From: Bryum argenteum | Taxonomy: Eukaryota > Streptophyta > Bryopsida > Bryales > Bryaceae | Reading direction: 5' to 3' | DNA: 64,000 nucleotides | NCBI GenBank assembly: GCA_037043015.1 | Contig: CM073328.1 | Coordinates: forward strand, 4,327,409-4,391,408 | Shown here: one piece after another, positions 1 through 11,657 of the stretch | Position numbering within the stretch: position 1 is the stretch's first letter | How the letters are laid out: every line of letters starts with the position of its first letter | Position numbers and translations under genes: made by a program | Notes under the pieces: generated by a model | What the model was told of the DNA's origin: nothing | What the model saw: the letters and a program-made list of their open reading frames with translations, nothing else | The model's database searches: none

Positions 1-125
1 TTTCACGCGCCGTTTATAGGGTCGTATCCCCTTCCTCCGTTCACCCTTTTCAGCTGCCCCATTCGCCTGATGCTTGCCAAAGATACTTCGGGCTGCCCCA
101 ATCCATATGGCTAGACGTTTAAGGG
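1..125. mobile_element. Right end of a TTAA-flanked MITE-like element (cut by window start)
   Basis: The segment ends in GTTTAAGGG followed by TTAA at 126-129. The same end type, with a nearby GGGC(T/A)GCCC motif, occurs in the element at 24820-25211. It is read as the right part of a non-autonomous DNA element whose left end lies outside the window. Nothing recognisable lies in 130-475. Confidence 0.4.
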
Positions 126-475
126 TTAAGCAATTACAATAATAATTACTTAGTTTGGAAGTGACTAATATAGATTGGCCAATAATCAGGCACCCTATTG
201 CATGTACGCACGGGGTACACTAAAGATAATTATAGAGTTAGCAAATCTTCATGTAAGCAAAAATCTAGCATGCACGCTTATGAGGAGAAGGCCACCTTTA
301 AATTCTTCTCCTTTAATTATCTACAACAATTTTGTGTATTGTTTTCTTTTAATAACATACACCAACACCGACATTAATAGAAACCAAATGCTTAACTTTT
401 AGGTTATTCTCGGTAGATAACATATAATAAATAGACCCCAAACCTCCATACCAATAGTTATTGTATATTTCTTAA

Positions 476-1332
476 CCCCTAATCTCAAAAAGGGCCCAAA
501 ACAGGAGGTTTGGGATCTAGTAAGCACCTTATTTACTATATTTAGCTCGTATAAAATTAAAAGGGTCCTTTGAAAATTGTAGAGTTTTCCATACCTTTCC
601 GAAGAGTCATTTCATACTTCACAATTCCTCATACTTTAAGAGATATTCACAATCCAAGTTTGAAAACACTATTTGAAATCTCGAAAAACTACCCAAACTC
701 CGGTATATGCTCGTTTATCTTCAAAATATGCCCAAAATCAATAAGATCGCAGGAACTTCAAAAATTCACCAAAAACAAAGATTTTACTTCTTTTCAAGTT
801 TGATCTTTTGTACTTGGAAGTAAGGTTTTTAGGCATGATTATCTCACCGTTTGGATCTTTCATCCAATTATTCTTCACATGCTATTTTTATTGTCAAAGA
901 GGGGCCTTTGGAGTTGAATTTCAGCATACCTCCATGTGAAAATTCAAGCATTTCTTCGGGTTTTACAGGTTGCATGAAGGTAAAAATCACCATAGACATG
1001 TTCCTAACTCACTTAGGAACAAGTAGCCACATTTCACAGTTACTCTTAAAGCTAGGTTTTTGGGTTCACAAAAAACTTCGGCCCATTTTGCAACAAGGGA
1101 TTTTTCTTTAAATTGTTTTAAATTTTTTTTTTTCATCTTTGAATGTTATTATCTCACAATTGGTAAGGAATTTGAAAGTACGGTTTGGTAAGCACTTACA
1201 AGGACAAGTTAGGTATAAGATCTTACAGTTACATACTTGAGGTTACGTCAAAAGTTAAAAGTATTCACCTTGCACTGAAAGAGGGTGGTTTTGAGGAGTT
1301 TTGGCAGTTTTGGGGGCTTTTGATTTTAGGGG
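476..1332. mobile_element. MITE-like element with CCCCTAA termini and TTAA target duplication
   Basis: Left end TTAA|CCCCTAATCTCAAAAAG and right end GATTTTAGGGG|TTAA form imperfect terminal inverted repeats of about 28 bp. TTAA on both sides fits a TTAA target duplication. The interior has no coding sequence. A related, end-degraded copy lies at about 58170-58950, and the element at 35376-35954 shares internal stretches (AAGATCTTACGGTT-like). TTAA plus CCC ends is the signature of the piggyBac superfamily, but no transposase is present, so that assignment is inference. Confidence 0.6.
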
Positions 1333-1659
1333 TTAAGCAACTGAGAATTCTAAAGTATAAACTGATTTACTTACTTGAGCCTAAACAGCTGTGGATTAAC
1401 CAAATTTGGGTAAGGAGAGTCACCATATTTCTACATTTACATAAAAAATATTACCATCACCATATATTCCTTTAAATGAACATGTGACAGGAATTTTACC
1501 ATATTCAAGGAAAATAATTTAATTCCACCACCATATTCTGTATTCTTACCAATTCTCCAGTATATTTACCACATTCTCCGTTACCAATTTATTTACCATA
1601 TTCTCCGTTACCAATTGATTTACCACATTTTCAGTAAGTTACTGGTAAGTCAACTTTAT

Positions 1660-1925
1660 GGTAAGGTGTCCTATAATGGCGCAATTTTCAGCACAGAAAA
1701 TCTACAGGAATGTTGCCAGTGCACGCAATTTTTGTGCATGGGGAAAATTAGTAGAAAACTAGAGCAAGTGGAATCATCATTTTTCGACTCTTCTACAGTG
1801 AGTAATGAATTTTTAAAGATGGAAATATAGGTGTTCTTAAAATGGTGCCCTAAAGTGACACCCTATAATCTTTGCAGAGTGTACATGGTACTATTGTAAG
1901 GAGAAGCTATTATGTACGTCACAGT
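1660..1925 (+). repeat. Dispersed repeat family R1, copy 1
   Basis: A stretch of about 265 bp running from GGTGTCCTATAATGGC to GAGAAGCTATTATGTAC. Homologous copies lie at 18826-19085 (+), 34568-34838 (+) and 8165-8455 (-). The ends are weakly complementary to each other, so a MITE is plausible, but I see no clear target duplication. Just upstream (1540-1635) is a short tandem repeat built on TTACCATATTCTCCG. Confidence 0.5.
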
Positions 1926-2455
1926 GAAGATTACTAGGGCTCTATTTTCGGCACTGCGCCATTTTTGGCTGCTCTACCATATATGGTAGTCACAATGTCA
2001 TATTAATCACTTGATTTGAAGCATAAATACTTGCCCAATCAAATGGCCTAGTACAATGAACTTTGTAGAAGGTACATAATAGCTTCAAAGACTAATTTTC
2101 AATGTAAAATTTTTCAAGATATTTACATTATCCCATTTTAGAACACTTACAACTTCAAATTCAATATTCAGAATAAATTTTACAATATGACAAAGTTTGA
2201 CAACTCCACTAGGTACAATAATCTACCTACTTTGCCCTTGTATAGGAATTGCTTGCATGACTAACTTTATTGGGAGATTTCCATACCAAAATTTGAGCCA
2301 TAATACATTATAATCATAAACTAAGCCTTCATTATTGTTGACCCAATAGTTTGGATCATTAAGAGCATGGCCACTAGTTAACTGAAACAAGCTAAAGATG
2401 GAAAGGTTACGGGTCAACTTTCGGGGAGGAGGCCCACCGTCGGGTCCCTGAACCC
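1926..2455. other. AT-rich interval, no gene seen
   Basis: No coding signal. At about 2070 there is another GGTACATAATAGCTTC, the terminal motif of repeat R1, which may be a solo relic. Confidence 0.3.
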
Positions 2456-2459
2456 TAAT

Positions 2460-2670
2460 GCCCGGGTAAAATGGCATACCTCAACTTTCTAAACTCAGTT
2501 CAAAAATCATGTGATATAACAAAATTCAAAGATGATAATAAGTGACAATGTATATAAAGGAGTGATATCACAAAAAAAAAATTATGATTACAAAATACAC
2601 CACTCCGTATGAGCACAAATCTAAGATGTGGTGTGACAAAACGGCACATGACATAGTGCCATTTTGACGA
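2460..2670 (-). mobile_element. MITE with (A)AAATGGCAT termini, copy 1
   Basis: The left end GTAAAATGGCATACCTCAAC and a right end near GTGCCATTTTGACG are inverted relative to each other. The interior matches the reverse complement of 61961-62199 over its whole length, including the GTGATATAAC, AGTGACAATGTATA and GGAGTGATATCAC blocks. No coding capacity. Confidence 0.55.
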
Positions 2671-2974
2671 AATTGAGGTTATGAAGTAATATCACAAAAG
2701 TTCCTCAAGCATCACTAGAATATTACAAAAAATGAAGGAATACAACTTCTTGCACTCCGTAACACACTTTCCGGTATCGGGCCCGTTCATTTGATGGGAC
2801 CCCCCATTCCGCAATGCCCGCTCTAGAAAGCGGATTACGGCATAACGCCCTATACAATTCTCACCTTATAATAAAAAACCCAGACAACACAAGAAATTTC
2901 CATAGAAATTGTAGGATGAACATTATAGTACCGGGCAGCCGAAACTAGAAAATGTGTAACGCTGTGTTGTCAAG

Positions 2975-3066
2975 TATTCCGCTTGGGGAGATACCTGACG
3001 CGTCGGGCTACTGCCCTCCACGTCGGGCTACCACCCTCCACGTCGGGTATCTCCCCAAGCGGAATA
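2975..3066. repeat. Perfect 21-bp inverted repeat enclosing a three-copy motif
   Basis: Left arm 2975-2995 and right arm 3046-3066 are exact reverse complements. The 50-bp loop holds repeats of CGTCGGGCTACYRCCCTCCA. The transcript or a single strand could form a long hairpin. GC content is well above the surroundings. Function unknown. Confidence 0.8.
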
Positions 3067-4255
3067 TCCTCCCGTCGGGGGCTCTCGCTAAATAAAAAAA
3101 CCACAACTACCCATACGAAGCAATCCTCGAAATTTTTTAACATCAAAATCAAATCCAGTTCACCATATTCAACCAGATCCCATAATGCACAAAACTTGAT
3201 GATTCCATGTCATGATATCCGATGAGGAGCCTCGCTGGATTACGCGCGGCAGTTTTTATGACGCGGACAGGGGAAGGCGCAGATGGGCCGGCGAGCAATC
3301 ATTGCGAGCTTATTCGACAGACAGCTCCCGAGCCCGTCGTGCACCTCTCGACAACGAATTCCGCCTCGTCTAAACTGACCAAATCCGAGCTTATTGTCAC
3401 GCCAAGCCCACTCTTATGAGTGATGAATTGATATGGGACATTGTACATGGACATGATGAGGTTCCTTTGACATGGGCATGAAATATAAGTCCCACAATAT
3501 GTGTTTAACCCGTAAAAGTCCCTTGGGGGATAGTATGTACGTTGTCGTATAATTAGAATTAGCTACCAACAAGAAACTCTAAACTGGAATCGTAATAGCT
3601 CACTAGAACCGCATTAATTCAATTGTCAACTTCTTCTTTGAACTCAAACCCATTAAAGGTGTGCATTCACTCCAAATACAACCAAAATACACCGTATTTT
3701 ACTGGTCGCCACGGCATGCTCAGACCTTTAGGGGTTAAATTTCTTGAGAGTGGCATTGCACTTACTGGATATTAATATGGTGCTTAAATAATCATATATT
3801 GCTTCACATGGTTTTAAAGTCGGCTCATATTGATATGTCACTCTTGTCTTAACACTCAATCGCCCAACGCAATGTCATCTCTTCATTTCTATTTGAAGAG
3901 TTATTAAGCAGAAAAATAAAAATTATTTTAAAAAAATTATTTTATTTTTTGAAAACTCGCTTTCCAGAATTTTCTCCTTTAGATGCATTCAAAAACATGG
4001 TTATTTTCTCTATAGAATTTATGAAGAGGTGTTGTATAATTTCAAGAATCTAAAACCGCCAATTATTCTAAATAACCACTAGAGGGTAGGTTTCAACATG
4101 GTCTCGGATCACGTAATCTTGTCGCTAACCCCAATAGCTCAACCCATAGAGAATAAAATGCGAGAGGAAATATGCTTTTACACAAGCCTTTAAAACATAC
4201 AATTTCAAGAAAACTACCAAGAGTAGGTTTTTAAATCAAAAGTATACTTTTGTAT
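3067..4255. other. Intergenic, no gene recognised
   Basis: The part 3225-3420 is GC-richer, but its open frame resembles no family I know. A TTTAACCCG at about 3504 and TTTAGGGGTTAAAT at about 3727 could be the ends of another TTAA element; the match is weak. The rest is AT-rich sequence without features. Confidence 0.3.
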
Positions 4256-4259
4256 CATG

Positions 4260-5005
4260 TATGCATGATGTGATATGACGCTCCAATAACGCGATATGAG
4301 GCCATGTAAAAACTACGTAATATGAGGCCACATGAATATCATGTATTATGAGGCCACATTAAAACCACGTAACATGACGCCACATTGAAACCACATGATA
4401 TGAGGCCATGTTTAAACCACGTGATATATATAAGGCCACACTATACTTACCTTAATTTCTTGTGTCTATTCAAACCAATATTTATCATACTAAATTGTTG
4501 ATTCCAATGGTTATGAAAATTGCACATCTTCAAGCCTTGCATGACAATTTAGGTTCCCACTTTTCCTATGCTATTGGTAACAAATGTCATCACTCAACAG
4601 GGGAAACATTGTACTTTAGCAGGATAGACAGTGACTAGATGAATCATTGTGGTGTTTGCAATATGATTTCCAACATCCTCTTTCATGCACTTGACTTATG
4701 TAGCATGTTTTGGCCTCTGAATGTTTCCTCTACCCTCATTGCAAAACTTGCCTCCTTTTGTAGTCTAAGGCAATCCTTAAATCTCCAACCTTTACGTGCA
4801 CCATAACCCCACCATATTCACAAGTAAGATCTCGACTTTTCAAAAATACATCACGCGTGCATCCACACGATTCAAATGACCTTCTCAGGAAAAAAAGGTG
4901 CTTTTATGTGCATAAGTACATATTTAAAACCACGTGATTTGAGGCCATATTAAAACGACATGGTATGAGTCCATGTTAAAAGCACGTGATATGAGGCCAC
5001 GCTAC
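4260..5005. repeat. Degenerate tandem array of a 30-37 bp unit (ATATGAGGCCACATTAAAACC)
   Basis: About six units lie at 4260-4440 and three more at 4920-5005, each built on GATATGAGGCCAC followed by an AAACCACGTGAT-like stretch. Several carry CACGTG, the plant G-box core. Sequence after the two blocks is also alike (TTCAAACCAAT.. against TTTTAAAACTAC..), so the second block looks like a partial duplication of the first with its flank. Confidence 0.6.
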
Positions 5006-6559
5006 ATCCACTCTTGTGGCGTCTTTTAAAACTACTATTTTTCACACTCAACGGTTGATTCTTGTAACTAAAAAAATTGCAAAGCTTTGAACAACTTGAT
5101 ATTCAAGTCATATTACATACTTCTAACCCTTCGCGCATCACGCATTAGAAGGACCATTTGGTCAAGCCACAAATATTTTTTTGTGCAATTGACATATGCT
5201 ATACTATATATTGGTTCGTGGGACTAGCTGTTTTTCGGTCTTGGAAATGAGTATACATGTTGATTATTTCCATTATTTGCATTAATATGCATACCAAATG
5301 TGAAGTGTAGAAGGAGGTGTCACACATGACCATAATGAAACATCCTTGTTGGCCATATGTGAGGATGCCCATAACCACACGACAATAGTTAAATACTTTA
5401 ATGTACAAAACAAATATGAAGAATGGATACGTTGTGGGTTGCTTGTAGTGTATATTTTATTTTCAAGTTATATATTGGCATGTACAATGTGGTATTTAGA
5501 TGGAAAGTGGTGCATGTTCGTTATATGCTATCCCACGCTGAGACGATGGGTCTCATTTGGATACGTTATCCTTATATGCGGACAAAATTAAAAGTTTCGA
5601 AGATGATTCATAATTGAAAAAAGAATAAAGTAAAGTAACCAAAGATTGAGAAGGTGTTCATAAGAATGTAATCTTGGTAATGGAAGTGACATAGAAAATG
5701 ATCATGTACAAATGAACATGTTGGCGGGACGGAGGGTCTAAAAGATTCCCAAGAGCAATTTCAAATTTCTATTGCAACTTCATAAACTCTATGGAAAAAA
5801 TAACTATATTTCTTAAGAAGGAATTTTCAAAACATTTATTTTATTCTTCTGATTCGTTTTCCAAAACTTTTCGAATAGTGATGAAGCGAAACAAATTATT
5901 CCTATGGGAATCCGAGGCCCCGTCAAGAGGTTTACATATGATCAAAGAGAATTCTCATGATCCAAATCCCATTGATTGGCAAATTCAAAACAACACTCTC
6001 AATTAATATTCAATTTTTTAGAATTCAGAGCACACATGAGAAATCTTTGGTTGTTTATAATTTCAAATGGATTCTTCAAGATAAATGTCTCTCTAAAAAA
6101 AAACCTATATACAAAGTCTAAAAATAGCACACTAAGCGTGAAGTTGTAGCAATAAGGTTTTCTTCTTACAACTCGCCTTATTTGAAGCTCAAGAACAAAC
6201 ATATAAATCAAAGAAAGTGGCCACTCTTGGGCAATTTCTGAAACATCAACCGCACCCTCATTTAGCAAATCTTTTATAGCATTTCCATGGCCATAGTATT
6301 GTTATTGGTTGCCCACCAACATGCTAAGCATGTAGTCAAAGGTCGGAAAGTTCCCATGCTCCTTGAATACATTTACTCTTTCAAAACACAAAGATTTGAT
6401 TACACGAAGTAATTTGAAGATCTTAGAGCTGAAAGTTTAAAATCATCAATTGCTTCAATTTTGTACACGGAATTCTAAGTGACTTGAAAGAGCTTAAGCA
6501 TCTAAAGATTTGAAAAAGTCACAGCTCTTCATAACAAATAATTAAAGTTTACAACCATA
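5006..6559. other. Intergenic, no gene recognised
   Basis: AT-rich. A minus-strand open stretch at 5999-6268 has no recognisable motif. No promoter or repeat ends could be placed. Confidence 0.3.
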
Positions 6560-7260
6560 AACCTGGAGTGCAAAAATATCAAACAGAAACCATTTCAATT
6601 CATACAAGAATTCAATCACACAAGAGACACACCCAATTGTTTACATTTCAAAACCCTAACATCAGAGACTGGAGTGAAGAAACAGCAGGGAGAAAGAGAG
6701 AACAAAAAACAGCTTTCAGTTCATACAATTAGAAGTACAAGGAATTGCTTCACACGAAAGACAAACCCAACAGCATCAACTTCTTCACATTCCAAAGAAA
6801 CCCTAACATCGAACAAAAACAGATTTCAATCGTACAATCAGAAGTACAAGAATTGCGTCACATGAAAGATATGCACGAAAATCCATGATCATGAGTACCA
6901 TGAAATCCTAAGCAAGAACGGTTTCTCTTCTTTCTCAAGAGTACATAAACACAAAAGACACACCCAATTCATGAAGAGCTTTTTCACATTTCAAAAGAAA
7001 CCCTAATACCAAAGACCGGAGTGAAGAAATATCAAACAAAAACAGTTCTCAGTTCATAAAAAATGAAAATAGAATCACACAATAGACATTTTCACATCTC
7101 AAAGAAACCCTTACAACAGAGACTGAAGTGAAGAAAAGGAACATCAATTCATACGATTAAGATTTTCACAACGGAGTGATGAACCCTAATTATCGGAGAG
7201 ACTGGAACGAAGAGAAGAAACAGTTTCAATTCATACAATTAAAAGTACAAGGATTGCATA
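6560..7260. repeat. Degenerate tandem repeats of about 105-140 bp downstream of the thioredoxin gene
   Basis: Landmarks recur about six times: CTGGAGTGAAGAAA, CAGTTTCAATTCATACAATT, AGAAGTACAAGGAATTGC, ACACAAGAGACACACCCAA and CAAAGAAACCCTAACA. The array ends about 50 bp from the stop codon of the minus-strand thioredoxin, so it would lie in or just past that gene's 3' UTR. It is non-coding in all frames. Confidence 0.6.
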
Positions 7261-7311
7261 AGATGCAAAGGATAAATACACTGAATCAAACCCCAGAAGA
7301 ATCGAATCAAA

Positions 7312-7845
7312 TCAAGCGGCAGCAAGCGAGGGGAGCACTTTCTTGATCATACTTTCCAGTTTCGCAAGCGAGACAGCACCTTCATAGCGACCACCAGCCA
7401 GAACCTCGCCGTTCTTGAACATGATCAGCGTGGGCAATCCGTAGACCTTGTACTTCTCCTTGAGCTCAGGATTAGGGTCCGTTTCGATCTTCACCACTTT
7501 CAGCTGCCCGGAATACTTCCTGTCCAACACATCCATGCTTGTCGCCACCAGCTTGCACGGGCCACACCACTCCGCCCAGAAATCGACCAACACTGGTAAC
7601 TCGGACTGAAGCACTTCGGTGTCGAAGTTGCTGGAGTCCACACTGATCACTTTCGCCCTCACCCCAATCATCATACCCTTTCCGGTCCTCCCTTGAATGC
7701 TCAGCTTGAGGTTGTGGCCATTTGAAGCTCTCGGGAATGAGACTTGGGGTCGTAATCCGGAGCTGCTCAGCAACGATGGAGTTGTAGTGATTGCTGGGGT
7801 TGTTGGGGTCCTGGAACTCACCGATTGAGAGCAGGCGAGTATCAT
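7312..7845 (-). CDS. Plastid thioredoxin, probably x-type
   Basis: The 177-residue protein is a single uninterrupted frame. Residues 1 to about 63 are rich in Ser, Thr, Pro and Arg and poor in acids, as in chloroplast transit peptides. The thioredoxin fold follows from about residue 64, with active site WCGPC (residues 93-97) and cis-Pro in YGLPT (Pro138). It would reduce disulfides of stromal targets using electrons from thioredoxin reductases. KVYGLP and the R-x-EGA motif near residue 153 resemble the x-type more than the m, f or y types, from memory of those families. The frame is open further upstream to 8112, but that part is basic and low-complexity. The ATG at 7845 gives a normal-length precursor and is preferred. 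No intron is needed. Confidence 0.9.
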   Translation of the reverse strand: MILACSQSVSSRTPTTPAITTTPSLLSSSGLRPQVSFPRASNGHNLKLSIQGRTGKGMMIGVRAKVISVDSSNFDTEVLQSELPVLVDFWAEWCGPCKLVATSMDVLDRKYSGQLKVVKIETDPNPELKEKYKVYGLPTLIMFKNGEVLAGGRYEGAVSLAKLESMIKKVLPSLAAA

Positions 7846-8164
7846 TTTGGGTGACGAGTGGATCGAAGAAACTGAGTTGGGTTGGATTCTAGGGTTTGTG
7901 GAATGGGAATTCTTCGGGTGGGTTTGTGGGTGATTGAGTGGAATTGAGAGATGCGGCGAGATGGGTGGCTGGAGCGACGACCAAGTGGACGGTGTCTTTG
8001 CTTTTATCCTCTCTATCTCTTTCTTTAGCTTTCCTTTCTTCGGTGGGATGAAGAGTGTTGTGGTGGAAGCTTCCGGGATATTGCGGTGGGTTAGCTTTGT
8101 AGTTTTGAGCATGTTTAGTAGAGTGGTCTAAAATGGAGTAGGTCTGTAATGGAGCTCTAGTAAT

Positions 8165-8455
8165 TTTCACTTAGAGGTACATAATAGCTTCCTCCGTGTT
8201 ATAGTACTATCTACTCACTACAAACATTATATGGTGTGACTTCTGGGGCAGTATTTTATGAACACCTGTATTTCAAAAATTCATAACTCATTTTAAAAGA
8301 CTCCAAAACAATGTTTCCACTTGCACTATCTTTATACTAATTGTCTCCACGGAAGAAAATTGCTTGCACTGGTAACATCCTTGTGGATTTCTAGTGTTGA
8401 AAATCGAGCCATTATTGAACACCTTACTATAAGTGGTTAGTGGACTTTAGAATTT
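8165..8455 (-). repeat. Dispersed repeat family R1, reverse copy
   Basis: Starts GGTACATAATAGCTTC and ends near GGTGTTCAATAATGGC when read on the minus strand, colinear with the copies at 1660, 18826 and 34568. It lies about 320 bp upstream of the chosen thioredoxin ATG. Confidence 0.5.
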
Positions 8456-10099
8456 CATGTAATGATGTGAGAAAGTCTACTTTTTGCTCAGTATTGGCAC
8501 AAAATAAATATTTGATTATGCACCAATGCACGATACAACTCTTAATGTATACAAAAAAGAAAATTGTGTGCAATAATAAAGTCAAGTTAATTAGTTTACA
8601 TCACTCTTTAGATTAGATAATTGGATTCTTTGGAGGGTTTTAATTTCATGTTGTTGATAAAATGTTCTTCTTTTTATCTAGTAGCTAGCTTCTCCCTCTG
8701 CGGCGTATTTGATTGAGTATACATCTATCCCCTATGTCACTTGGGATGTAAAAAGTGGTTGTTCATGTCAATGACCAAGGTGTGTTGGCACTTTTGCTAG
8801 TAAGACAATTTTGTTTTTTTTTTCCAAAGAATACCTAAGACGTGATTAGTTTGGATTAAACCTTCTATGTTTTACTCCTTCCTTTTTTTTCAAATTTTTA
8901 ATATCTTACGTAAGTGAAATAACCTTTTAAAGGAGTATATCAAATAGGTGTTCTACCTCAAGACAAGTTATTTAAGTAGTAAACCCTACGACGACAAAAC
9001 AAAAGGAACCAAGACAAATGTTTGTAATTCACCTTTTATGTGAAGAAGCTCTGAAAGTTTATATGATTACTTGTGTACTTATTGCATTACGAATGATTTG
9101 ATGCCTAGAAGGGTCCAATTTTTGTTTGATTTTTTCTCTTTATTCGCCACTTCTGAGTAGAAAAGATTTTACAAGTCATTTGAAAAAAAGAATAAAAAGA
9201 ATAAAGGTGTATATCACTATGAGTGTATTACTATGTGCACATTATCAACCTCAATTGAAACCATGTGCTGTAAATAATATATGAATGCACAATGACTCAA
9301 TAAAAGATTTTTTATTTATTTATTTTTTTTTTTTTTTTTTAATTTTTTTTTTTTTTCTTCTCGGAGAGTAGGCACTATTGGGCACTTCCTCGAACGTTCT
9401 CAATATCAACGTGGCTCTTGCTAAACCAAGTTTTTATTACTTGGTGCATATATAGCTCCAAAGTTTTGAATTGTGGTTTCGAGACACTTTTGCATTGCAA
9501 ACTCATTAGTAATCAATTGGTAACATTTAAAATATTCATAGAGAATGCAATCATTGTGAAACTTACATGAATCTTATTGCATCAATTAAGCTCAAGTTCT
9601 TTTTAACACTTTTTTAAACTGCCCCTAATTGATGTTAGATGCAGATATTTGACTTATAACAAAATTGTGAAGTATGCATGCATGGAATCTAGTTCCCAAC
9701 TTGTACATGTATACCAAATCTTAGATTCAAAATCCTCACCATTTGTGACATAAAATCAATCAAATTTGAAATAAAACTTTCATTGTTTGTTGTAGAATCA
9801 CAAAGTAATGTCTTAGGGGCCAAAATAACCATTCTTGAAGAGAAATTTGAAAAGAGCCTCTTCAAAACTTTGCTCCTAATAATCTACTTTGTATATTTTG
9901 TATAAATAATCAAGGTCATGGGCTATCATTAAGTCCACATGGCAAGAATAGAGCATTCCATCTCTTGGTGTGATTTTCTTCACTAACAAATGTACTTAGA
10001 TCCGACACTACAACTCGACTTCTTACCTCCCTTTGTCTTTTCCGGTGTTGGATCCATCTTGCTTTCATCCGTGTGCCTCGTAATGACAACAACTACTCT
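8456..10099. other. Intergenic; part duplicated at 11.9-12.3 kb
   Basis: No gene from 8456 to about 9600; it includes a T-rich tract at 9315-9360. From about 9605 to 10060 the sequence is paralogous to 11900-12330 (shared GATGTTAGATGCAGATATTTG and TAATCAAGGTCA..GGGCTATCA blocks). The 3' flanks of the two neighbouring RING-family copies therefore descend from one duplication. Confidence 0.5.
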
Positions 10100-11560
10100 C
10101 TACTTCACAACCCCTTTCGCCTTTGAGGTTGGAGTTAGAATATACCTCTTCACAACTCCCTTCTTTATCGGTGTCTTTCTCTCACCTTCAATTATCACAT
10201 TCTCGCATGCTATGACGGGGTTTACCTTCTTTTGAGGCTTCAACCTCTTACTGCTGCTACACTCGGGCTCATCATCTACTGTAGCCTTGCGCTTTATTAC
10301 TCTCCTACTTGGAGTTGCAGCTAGATCGGAGCCTAGACTAGTGCCACCACTTTGCTTTGGAACTGCAACTCGTGCGGCTCTCTTCGTCTTCGCAGGTGCA
10401 CCTTTCACACCCTGAACCACATCAAAGTAATTAATTGTGAGTTGATATTACTCACTTAAAACACTAGTAGTTTATGTCATTTTAGACATTTAAATCTCTT
10501 ATGTTATATCGAACAAATCATTCTAGTAAAACAATTATCCTAGTACTACATCAAGGTGTAATGTCGAGTCGGGTTTACTTTGTGCACCTTTGGTGTGGGC
10601 TTCGGCCTCTTGGACTCCCTTTTAGACTCCGCCTCATGCTCAAATTCCTCATCCTCACATGCATCCGCTTCGACAGTCCGCTTTCCTAGTACAGTTCTTG
10701 GCTTCCTCGTGATGGGCATTTGGGGAACAACTTTCCATTCCTTGTCTATATCGGAGCCGCTTTGCTTTACAGTAAGCTCACGCTTTACTTTAGGAGTTGG
10801 TGGTGACCTCCTCACTATTGATGTTTCATCTGTTTTCTTCACCTCACTCTTAACTGTATTCCGACTGGGGTTGAAGTGCAGATTCCATGCTTCCTTCCAT
10901 GGTAAGGGCTTATCGATATTCTTTACAATATCGTTGAGCTTATGGTGTCTGGAGATTCAAGTTCATGATACAATTCAGCTGACATATTCACCATGCATGT
11001 ACTCATCCTAGTGTTCAGACTTATAATCGAAAGGTTTGTCGAAAGCATACCATACTAGAGTACCGTCTCCTTTGGGGACGAAGAGCATGCCTTTTACTGA
11101 CACCATATAATAAGTAGCTTCTTGTTCTCCTTCCAACTGCTGCTTATATGGATGAACATTATACTCCTGCATACATGACATGAGACAAATCCATAAACCT
11201 TTATTTGCAGCATAATGGACACACTCTCAATCACAAATGAAACGATCATCTTATTGACAACAAGTTAAAGCAATGATGGACACGCTTGATATCAATTACA
11301 AACATGACTAGGTTGCTCTTGGGACCCTAAAAGAGAGAGAGATTGACCTTGATGAGACTTGTGAGAGGGACGCCGCAATCAGAGCATGGAGTCTCCGTGA
11401 GGGCCAACTTGCATCCGCACTCAAAGCAATATGTGAGGTGGCCGCATGTGTTGGTGCCGTAGAGATGCTCAATTGTGTAACATTCCGCGCACGTCCTTTG
11501 CAATACTAGGTCCATGTTAGTCTCCATCGAGCCCTTGAGCTGCTCCATCTGATCGGACAT
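10100..11560 (-). CDS. RING-linker family protein, copy A (intact, 4 exons)
   Basis: Predicted exons (5' to 3' on the minus strand): 11560-11348, 11166-11021, 10948-10579 and 10411-10100, giving 346 residues with a stop TAG. All introns are GT-AG and all frames join. Exon 1 (71 aa) encodes a C3HC4 RING: Cys24, Cys27, Cys39, His41, Cys45, Cys48, Cys59, Cys62. Exons 2-3 encode the conserved linker (EYNV.., VKGM.F, WYAFD, WKEAW). The tail is rich in Lys and Glu, with one copy of the VLGKRTVEAD unit and NLS-like KRPKP. C3HC4 RINGs usually recruit E2 enzymes for ubiquitin transfer; that activity is inference here. The last exon is a hybrid: its start matches the GEKGAP exons of the other minus-strand copies, and its end matches exon 2 of the plus-strand copy at 38.8 kb. 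Confidence 0.75.
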
Positions 11561-11647
11561 ACGAACACTCAAACTCGCTCTAGACCTGAAGAAAAGTAAC
11601 TAGAAAGAAAAGCAGTGTGCGAATGAGAAGAAAGGTCGTGAGCGTGT

Positions 11648-11657
11648 GCTTATGTAG
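11648..11657 (-). promoter_or_regulatory. TATA-like element of RING-family copy A
   Basis: CTACATAAGC on the minus strand, about 88 bp before the ATG. It is followed by the pyrimidine-rich TTCTTCTCATT and GCACACTGC leader seen in other copies. It aligns with CTATATAAGC of the copies at 38.5 and 62.3 kb, so it is read as a core promoter. Confidence 0.5.

Noticed and set aside
3504-3740. Another TTAA MITE of about 236 bp
   Set aside because: Only the outermost 10-15 bp agree and no related interior was found.
7846-8112. N-terminal extension of the thioredoxin to 266 residues
   Set aside because: Low-complexity basic sequence; the ATG at 7845 gives a normal transit peptide and precursor length.
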